5,568 bases of DNA from CANQDT01 sp051878935 (GTDB taxonomy: Bacteria; Bacillota; Clostridia; Lachnospirales; Lachnospiraceae), in assembly GCA_051878935.1 (NCBI GenBank), contig JBJELB010000097.1, positions 1 through 5,568 on the forward strand, in the 5' to 3' direction. The position numbers and the translations under genes were made by a program. The first letter of the stretch is position 1; every line of letters starts with the position of its first letter. Shown here piece after piece: positions 5,495-5,568 of this stretch. The notes beneath the pieces are model-generated. The model ran no database searches, was not told the DNA's origin, and saw nothing but the letters and a program-made list of their open reading frames with translations.

Positions 5495-5568
5495 TCACAA
5501 ACGTGACAGCTTATACCATTTCTTAATATATGAATCTTCCAATAATGTTTTATCTGCATTTACCAGTT
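5495..5568 (-). CDS. C-terminal end of an unidentified upstream gene (partial)
   Basis: Reading in from the right edge on the minus strand, one frame stays open for 23 codons and ends in TGA at 5497-5495. The other two frames stop within six codons. The visible peptide, LVNADKTLLEDSYIKKWYKL plus SRL, is protein-like, with a mixed charged and aromatic helix composition. It ends 48 bp before the start of the YmdB-like gene, a spacing compatible with the same operon. Too little is visible to name a family. A chance open frame of this length is quite possible. Confidence 0.45.
   Translation of the reverse strand, partial: LVNADKTLLEDSYIKKWYKLSRL

Noticed and set aside
5495..5506. TCAC-AAAC-GTGA inverted repeat upstream of the YmdB-like gene
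   Set aside because: Only 4-bp arms and no T-tract; expected by chance in a window of this size.
5510..5518. TGGTATAAG as an extended -10 promoter for the macro operon (minus strand)
   Set aside because: It lies inside the open frame at the right edge, has a poor -35 and imperfect -10; too weak to report as a promoter.

Overview
The window looks like a low-GC Gram-positive chromosome, most likely a gut Clostridium-type bacterium (Lachnospiraceae or a relative). This rests on AT-rich DNA, strong AGGAGG-type ribosome binding sites, short intergenic gaps, a TTG/GTG start candidate, and the style of the encoded protein families. The species cannot be named from the sequence alone. Every gene I can support lies on the minus strand, so transcription runs from right to left. 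All plus-strand reading frames are shadows of these genes.

In transcription order there are two blocks. Block 1 (right) holds: the last codons of an unidentified gene at the right edge (5568-5495); a YmdB-like macro-domain protein (5446-4925); a small DUF4365-like protein with PD-(D/E)xK nuclease-type residues (4907-4449); a macro domain fused through a basic/acidic linker to a helix-turn-helix-like C-terminus (4437-3376); and a protein with an HsdR N-terminal type nuclease domain but no helicase (3346-2138). Gaps are 11-29 bp, ribosome binding sites sit on or next to upstream stop codons, and a clear intrinsic terminator (2119-2086) closes the block. Block 2 (left) has its own candidate promoter (-10 box at 2037-2032). 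It encodes an ADP-ribosylglycohydrolase fused to an SseB-like domain (1972-671), followed 11 bp later by a SIMPL-domain protein that runs off the left edge (659-<1).

The common theme is ADP-ribose chemistry. Two different macro domains and one DraG/ARH-type hydrolase, all with recognisable ligand or catalytic residues, lie within about 5 kb. Two putative PD-(D/E)xK proteins are interleaved with the macro genes. No ADP-ribosyltransferase, NADase, DNA methyltransferase, specificity subunit or helicase is visible, so this is neither a complete DarTG-like toxin/antitoxin nor a complete restriction system as seen here. A reasonable inference is an ADP-ribosylation removal or sensing module with associated nucleases, possibly defence-related. 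The partner that makes the ADP-ribose mark could lie upstream, beyond the right edge. That function is inference, not something the sequence proves.

No RNA gene, CRISPR array, insertion sequence or long repeat was seen. No stretch longer than 300 bases lacks a gene; the largest gap is the roughly 165-bp terminator/promoter region at 1973-2137.
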